Of a DNA stretch of 9,657 nt, positions 5,710-9,657 are shown piece after piece. The position numbers and the translations under genes were made by a program. Source of the DNA: Candidatus Omnitrophota bacterium (GTDB lineage Bacteria; Omnitrophota; JAUWXU01); the NCBI GenBank assembly GCA_030616145.1, contig JAUWXU010000018.1, positions 1-9,657 of the forward strand. Reading direction: 5' to 3'. How positions within the stretch are numbered: position 1 is the stretch's first letter; the number at the start of each line of letters is the position of its first letter. Below the pieces are notes generated by a model. It saw only the letters and a list, made by a program, of their open reading frames with translations, was not told the DNA's origin and did not search any database.

Positions 5710-6975
5710 ATGGCTATAAAAGCGGTCAGGGGCATGAATGATATTTTGCCGCCGGAGGTTAAAAACTGGCGATACCTGGAGGAAACCAGCCGCAGGCTTC
5801 TACAGGCCTATGGTTATTCAGAGATAAGGACGCCCATCGTAGAAGATACCTCTCTATTTATCAGAAGTATCGGTCGGGCCACTGATATTATTTCCAAGGA
5901 AATGTATAGTTTTTCTGATTCCAAAGGCCGCAATCTTAGTCTTCGGCCGGAAGAGACTGCACCAGTGATCAGGGCCTACGTGGAGCACAGTCTAAATAAA
6001 AAATTTGGTTTTAGTAAATTTTATTATATTGGACCGATGTTTAGAAGCGAACGGCCCCAGGCTGGTCGTTCCCGTCAGTTCCATCAAATAGGCACCGAGG
6101 CCATTGGTTCATACAGTCCCCATCTGGATTGTGAGACAATAATTCTTCTGGTAGATATATTTTCGGCCTTAAAGTTAACTGGTTATCTTATCCGATTGAA
6201 TAGCGTTGGTTGTAAGGCTTGTCGGATAAAGTTCAAAAAGATCCTGAGAAATACATTATCCCGACATATAAATTTACTTTGTCGTGATTGTCAGCGGAAA
6301 TTGACTACCAATGTATTTCGGATCTTGGATTGTAAAAAGCAGGGTTGCCAGATGGTTATCCGAAGGATGCCAGTCATCCTTGATTATCTTTGTAGAGAAT
6401 GCAAAGGACATTTTGAAAAGGTCAAGCAGATATTGGACGGGGCAGAGATTTCATATCAGACTGACCCCTACTTAGTCAGAGGACTGGATTATTACACTAA
6501 GACGGTCTTTGAATTTGTTCATCCTTCTTTGGGTTCCCAGAATGCCTTAGCAGCTGGTGGAAGATATGACAGCTTGGTCAATGAACTGGGTGGTCCTTCG
6601 CTTGGTGCCTGCGGAATGTCTATTGGCATGGAAAGGGTGTTGATGACTTTGGTGTCTCTGAATAAAAAAATACCTGCCTTGAAAGAAGAAAGTGTTTATT
6701 TGGTGACTATTGGCGAAAAGGCCTACCGGGAGGGATATAAAATATTGCGGGATCTGCGCAAACAGAATATCAGGACTCATATTGACTATGAAGGAAAATC
6801 GCTCAAGTCCCAGTTAAGACGGGCCGGTAGTTTAGATTGCAGATATGTTGTAATTTTGGGTGAAAACGAACTAAAAAAGGAAGTTGCTATTTTAAAGGAA
6901 ATGAAGACCGGAAGGCAGGTTGAGGTTGAGATAGACAGGATAGCAGAGGAGATAAAACGCTACTTTAGATCCTAG
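5710..6975 (+). CDS. hisS: Histidyl-tRNA synthetase
   Basis: Class II synthetase that charges tRNA-His in the cytoplasm. The 421-residue product has the usual length. Landmarks: RGMNDILPPE (7-16), motif 2 FRSERPQAGRSRQFHQ (111-126), the HisA histidine-binding loop LVRGLDYYT (255-263) with the catalytic-site arginine R257, GGRYD (283-287), motif 3 GMSIGMERV (302-310), and a C-terminal anticodon-binding domain (about 325-420). The insertion domain between motif 2 and HisA is rich in cysteine pairs: C168/C171, C191/C194, C208/C213 and C228/C231, enough for one or two zinc sites. Cysteine-bearing versions of this insert occur in other bacterial HisRS, so I regard it as a subtype rather than a novelty. 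The start has a strong AGGGAGGA at 5697-5704. aspS follows about 50-65 bases downstream, a common pairing. Confidence 0.97.
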   Translation: MAIKAVRGMNDILPPEVKNWRYLEETSRRLLQAYGYSEIRTPIVEDTSLFIRSIGRATDIISKEMYSFSDSKGRNLSLRPEETAPVIRAYVEHSLNKKFGFSKFYYIGPMFRSERPQAGRSRQFHQIGTEAIGSYSPHLDCETIILLVDIFSALKLTGYLIRLNSVGCKACRIKFKKILRNTLSRHINLLCRDCQRKLTTNVFRILDCKKQGCQMVIRRMPVILDYLCRECKGHFEKVKQILDGAEISYQTDPYLVRGLDYYTKTVFEFVHPSLGSQNALAAGGRYDSLVNELGGPSLGACGMSIGMERVLMTLVSLNKKIPALKEESVYLVTIGEKAYREGYKILRDLRKQNIRTHIDYEGKSLKSQLRRAGSLDCRYVVILGENELKKEVAILKEMKTGRQVEVEIDRIAEEIKRYFRS

Positions 6976-7039
6976 ATGTGCGAGATACGAAAGATAGAAT
7001 CGTTTATAGGGCAAAGCACAGAAAAAAATGAGGAAGTAT
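6976..7039 (+). other. hisS-aspS spacer and the site that decides the aspS start
   Basis: No terminator, strong hairpin or clear promoter is visible. The middle contains only a faint repeat (CGAGATAC then GAAAGATA, from about 6980). The ATG at 7028 has only A-rich sequence upstream and no Shine-Dalgarno, whereas GAGGAAG at 7030-7036 lies just before the second in-frame ATG at 7040. This favours 7040 as the aspS start. Confidence 0.55.
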
Positions 7040-8803
7040 ATGAGAAGGACGCATACCTGCGGTGAGCTGAATAAAAAATGGATTGGTAAAAAGATAGTTC
7101 TTTGCGGATGGGTGTTAAATATGCGAGACCACGGCAATCTTACCTTTATTGATCTGCGGGATTATTCGGGCATTACCCAGCTCGTATTTAATTCCAAGGC
7201 TGATAATAAGAAGCTCCATAGTTTTGCCAAGCAACTCAAAAGCGAATACGTAGTTTCTATTCAGGGGATTGTTTCTGAAAGACCGGTGGGTACAGCTAAC
7301 CCCAGGCTTTTTACCGGTGAAATAGAGGTTTTGGTAGAGAGGTTGGAAATCTTAAATAAGTCGCTCGTTCCCCCTTTTGAGATAAATGATGATGTCAGGG
7401 TTTCAGAAGAGTTGCGGCTCAGTTATCGATATCTTGATTTACGAAGGCCCCTGATGCAGAAGAATCTCAGGTTTCGGCATAAGGTCTGTCAGCTGGTCAG
7501 GACATTTTTAGATAAACAGGGCTTTATAGAGGTCGAGACCCCTGCCCTTACCAAATCCACCCCCGAAGGGGCTCGTGATTTTCTGGTTCCAGCGCGTTTG
7601 AATCCGGGCAAATTTTATGCCCTTCCCCAATCACCACAGTTATTCAAGCAAATCCTTATGGTTGCCGGTATTGAGAAGTATTTTCAAATCGTGCGTTGTT
7701 TTCGGGACGAGGATTTAAGGCGTGATAGACAACCCGAACATACCCAGATAGACATTGAGGCCTCTTTTATAGAACCTGAGGATATATTAGCTTTAATCGA
7801 AAAGATGTTAACGGCTTTATTCGAAAAGTCATTAGACGTAAAAATAAAGACACCCTTCCGCCGCATTTCCTACCAGGAATCTATGGACAGGTTTGGAACG
7901 GACAAACCGGATATGAGATTTAAGATGGAACTGATAGATGTTACTGATATTGTGAAGGAAAGCGAATTTAAAATATTTAGAAAGACCATTGAGGCCGGAG
8001 GAATTGTTAAGGGGATAAATGCCCGGGGATGCGCTAACTTTTCAGTTAAACAATTGGATGGGATGCGAGAGTTCGCTTTAGCCAATGAGGCCCAGGGGTT
8101 GGCGTGGCTTAAGGTAGCGGGGGATAAGGTTGTTTCTCCTATTGCTAAGTTCTTTTCTTCCCCGATAATAAAAAGGTTGTTAAAGACAATGGGCGGCAAG
8201 CAAGGAGATCTGCTTTTGTTTGTTGCTGACCAGCCCTCGATTGTCTCTAGTTGTCTAGGCCGCCTGCGTCTGCATTTAGCCAGCAGACTTAAATTGAACT
8301 TAAAAAGAGATAAATACGATTTTTCGTGGATAGTTGATTTTCCCCTTCTGGAGTGGAACGAGGAGGAATCCAGATACCAGGCCCGGCATCACCCCTTTAC
8401 CGCACCCAGGGAGAAAGATATACCGTTGCTTTTTAAGGAGCCGGCCCGCGTAAAGGCCCGGGCCTATGATTTGGTGTTAAATGGCGTAGAGATTGGAGGA
8501 GGCAGTATCAGGATCCATAAAGAAAATCTACAAAAAAAGGTATTTGAGGCCCTGGGTATTGACCAAAAGAAAGCTGAGGAAAGGTTTGGTTTTCTGCTCA
8601 GGGCATTGAGATACGGTGCTCCGCCTCATGGAGGGATAGCGCTGGGACTTGACAGGCTGATAATGCTTATGCTGTCGCTTGATAGCATTCGAGATGTAAT
8701 TGCCTTCCCTAAGACGCAGAAGGCAGTCTGTTTAATGACTGGCGCACCGGATCAAATTGAACAAGGACAACTCAGAGAACTTGGTTTGACATTGAGAAGA
8801 TAA
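7040..8803 (+). CDS. aspS: Aspartyl-tRNA synthetase, probably non-discriminating (Asp/Asn)
   Basis: Class II synthetase for tRNA-Asp. From the ATG at 7040 the product is 587 residues, the normal bacterial length, and begins RRTHTCGEL like its relatives; an ATG at 7028 would add four residues but has no Shine-Dalgarno. Seen: N-terminal anticodon-binding OB domain (about 1-105), catalytic core with QSPQ (197-200) and motif 2 FRDEDLRRDRQPEHTQID (221-238), bacterial GAD insertion (about 285-420), HHPFT (450-454), GGGSIRIH (486-493) and motif 3 GIALGLDRL (532-540). In the anticodon domain, His31 (RDHG) and Gly84 (PVGTANP) match the residues linked to relaxed tRNA-Asp/tRNA-Asn recognition in Pseudomonas AspRS, where the E. 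coli-type enzyme has Leu and Lys. I infer that it also makes Asp-tRNA-Asn for amidation by GatCAB. Confidence 0.96.
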   Translation: MRRTHTCGELNKKWIGKKIVLCGWVLNMRDHGNLTFIDLRDYSGITQLVFNSKADNKKLHSFAKQLKSEYVVSIQGIVSERPVGTANPRLFTGEIEVLVERLEILNKSLVPPFEINDDVRVSEELRLSYRYLDLRRPLMQKNLRFRHKVCQLVRTFLDKQGFIEVETPALTKSTPEGARDFLVPARLNPGKFYALPQSPQLFKQILMVAGIEKYFQIVRCFRDEDLRRDRQPEHTQIDIEASFIEPEDILALIEKMLTALFEKSLDVKIKTPFRRISYQESMDRFGTDKPDMRFKMELIDVTDIVKESEFKIFRKTIEAGGIVKGINARGCANFSVKQLDGMREFALANEAQGLAWLKVAGDKVVSPIAKFFSSPIIKRLLKTMGGKQGDLLLFVADQPSIVSSCLGRLRLHLASRLKLNLKRDKYDFSWIVDFPLLEWNEEESRYQARHHPFTAPREKDIPLLFKEPARVKARAYDLVLNGVEIGGGSIRIHKENLQKKVFEALGIDQKKAEERFGFLLRALRYGAPPHGGIALGLDRLIMLMLSLDSIRDVIAFPKTQKAVCLMTGAPDQIEQGQLRELGLTLRR

Positions 8804-8816
8804 GAGGAGTATAATT

Positions 8817-8848
8817 GGTTAGCGGGTTAGTCGGCTAACTAATTAACC
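8817..8848 (+). repeat. Octamer-periodic inverted repeat abutting the lipoprotein ribosome binding site
   Basis: The stretch reads as four consecutive 8-mers, GGTTAGCG, GGTTAGTC, GGCTAACT and AATTAACC: two direct copies and then two inverted ones. It can fold with GTTAG (8826-8830) pairing CTAAC (8835-8839) around a TCGG loop, and GGTTA (8817-8821) pairing TAACC (8844-8848) across a 4x4 internal loop. It ends one base before the AGGAGG at 8850-8855, so folding could affect access to that site. There is no T-run. Confidence 0.6.
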
Positions 8849-8860
8849 GAGGAGGTAAAG

Positions 8861-9511
8861 ATGGATAAAAAGATATGGGGCATTATATTATTTCTTTCTC
8901 TTACTGCTGTTCTCACGGGATGTGCAAGAATTTCTACTTATGTCATAGAAAGGACTGACCAGGACTTAGCAGAGGGGAATCGGGGTTATCTGCAGGGTGA
9001 ATTGCCGCCGCTTCCACCGAGGGGGAAATTGACCAGAACTGTAATTAATATTGAATTTGAGTTGCCGCCATTCCCGGAATGGAGAAGACATTATTGGACC
9101 GACAAAGAGCTCTGGGGCAACAGGGGTTACATAGTAGGAGGTCCTCCACGGGAGACTGTGATTGTACCCAAAAGGTCGGTTCCCTCAGTTAGAGAAGTGG
9201 AAAAGAAAAGAGAGATTCCGGAAGTGGTGATTATTGAGGAGCCTTTAGAGGAACCGGTGAAAAAGAAATTGCCTTTCTGGAAGAAAAAACTACCGGCAAC
9301 CCACACAGTAAAAAAGGGAGAGTGCCTGTGGTATATTGCCGGATATCCGGAAATTTATGGCAATCCTTTAGAGTGGCCCAAAATTTATAAAGCCAACCGG
9401 GATATCATTAGAAACCCTGACCTTATTTATTCAGGACAGGTACTCAGGATCCCGCGGGAGGGAGAGACTCTGGCCGCTCCAAAACCAACAAAGAAAAAGT
9501 GGATTAAATAG
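8861..9511 (+). CDS. LysM-domain lipoprotein
   Basis: Predicted envelope lipoprotein of 216 residues. The N-terminus has lysines, a hydrophobic stretch (6-17) and a lipobox LTGC (18-21), so signal peptidase II should cleave before Cys21. The next residue is Ala, not Asp, which fits outer-membrane sorting if the Lol rule applies here. The middle (about 35-145) is rich in proline and charge and contains a partial internal duplication: GNRGY at 39-43 and again at 86-90, each followed within a few residues by prolines. A single C-terminal LysM domain (about 147-198; HTVKKGECLWYIA, then IYKANRDII and GQVLRIP) should bind peptidoglycan. The start has AGGAGG at 8850-8855. It probably tethers the outer membrane to the wall or positions a partner. 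I do not recognise a named gene. The next gene starts 12 bases later. Confidence 0.88.
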   Translation: MDKKIWGIILFLSLTAVLTGCARISTYVIERTDQDLAEGNRGYLQGELPPLPPRGKLTRTVINIEFELPPFPEWRRHYWTDKELWGNRGYIVGGPPRETVIVPKRSVPSVREVEKKREIPEVVIIEEPLEEPVKKKLPFWKKKLPATHTVKKGECLWYIAGYPEIYGNPLEWPKIYKANRDIIRNPDLIYSGQVLRIPREGETLAAPKPTKKKWIK

Positions 9512-9523
9512 CAAGGAGACATT

Positions 9524-9657
9524 TTGACAGAGCTGAATAATCTTAAATCCAAGCCGCTAATTAAAATACTGATTGGGCTAGCGACTATCCTGGTTTTAAT
9601 AGGGGTTATGTCTACCAGGAGGCCTGCCCGATGGAGATTTAAGGTAGAGGATGTTAG
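9524..9657 (+). CDS. N-terminal part of an unidentified single-pass membrane protein (runs off the window)
   Basis: An open frame begins with TTG at 9524, has AAGGAGA at 9513-9519 upstream, and remains open for 44 codons to the window edge. The visible sequence is a short polar N-terminus (TELNNLKSKP), a hydrophobic segment at about residues 12-30 (KILIGLATILVLIG), and then a basic stretch (TRRPARWRFK). This looks like a signal anchor with the bulk of the protein beyond the edge. The 12-base gap from the LysM lipoprotein gene suggests one transcript and a shared envelope role. The TTG start is inferred from the Shine-Dalgarno spacing; no ATG occurs in this frame until codon 29, inside the hydrophobic segment. 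Confidence 0.6.
   Translation, partial: MTELNNLKSKPLIKILIGLATILVLIGVMSTRRPARWRFKVEDV

Noticed and set aside
7028..7039. Start of aspS at the first ATG (7028).
   Set aside because: No Shine-Dalgarno precedes it; GAGGAAG (7030-7036) serves the ATG at 7040, which also gives the usual family N-terminus. It cannot be fully excluded.

Overview
This is a housekeeping translation and transcription block, with every gene on the + strand. In order it holds proS, rimP, nusA, infB, tRNA-Ala(CGC), a stand-alone tRNA-binding domain protein (methionyl-tRNA synthetase beta type), hisS, aspS, a LysM lipoprotein, and the first 44 codons of a small membrane protein that runs off the right edge. No phage, transposase, CRISPR array, toxin or defence gene is visible. 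I do not find a new multi-gene system here. The most unusual signal lies in the spacers.

Organism. The window is bacterial, moderately AT-rich by eye, with good Shine-Dalgarno sites, and likely Gram-negative (diderm) because of the lipobox protein with a LysM domain. Several features suggest an uncultivated candidate phylum such as Omnitrophota: a compact ProRS with no editing insertion, a short IF-2, a stand-alone MetRS-beta-like domain, an AspRS of the non-discriminating type, and abundant short-period spacer repeats. That placement is a guess from overall resemblance, not a proven assignment.

Layout. Bases 53-2968 (proS-rimP-nusA) are tightly packed: proS and rimP overlap by one base (TAATG), and rimP and nusA are 16 bases apart. 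infB follows after a 99-base spacer, giving the widely conserved rimP-nusA-infB order. rbfA, which often follows infB, is not in the window. Bases 5003-5272 hold a strong hairpin, tRNA-Ala and repeat blocks. Bases 5273-8803 carry three more tRNA-related genes (MetRS-beta-like, hisS, aspS). Bases 8861-9657 switch to envelope functions.

How the genes fit together. Three aminoacyl-tRNA synthetases, a tRNA and a tRNA-binding domain supply charged tRNA. RimP matures the 30S subunit, IF-2 starts translation, and NusA controls elongation and termination by RNA polymerase. Every spacer of about 50 bases or more, except possibly hisS-aspS, contains short direct repeats. Their period is usually 8 bp (AGAGTCAG, AGAANCAC, ATTGGTTA, GGTTAGNN; about 10 bp after infB), and several are followed by the inverted complement so that the spacer RNA can fold. 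One array lies inside the 3' end of nusA and forms its C-terminal tail.
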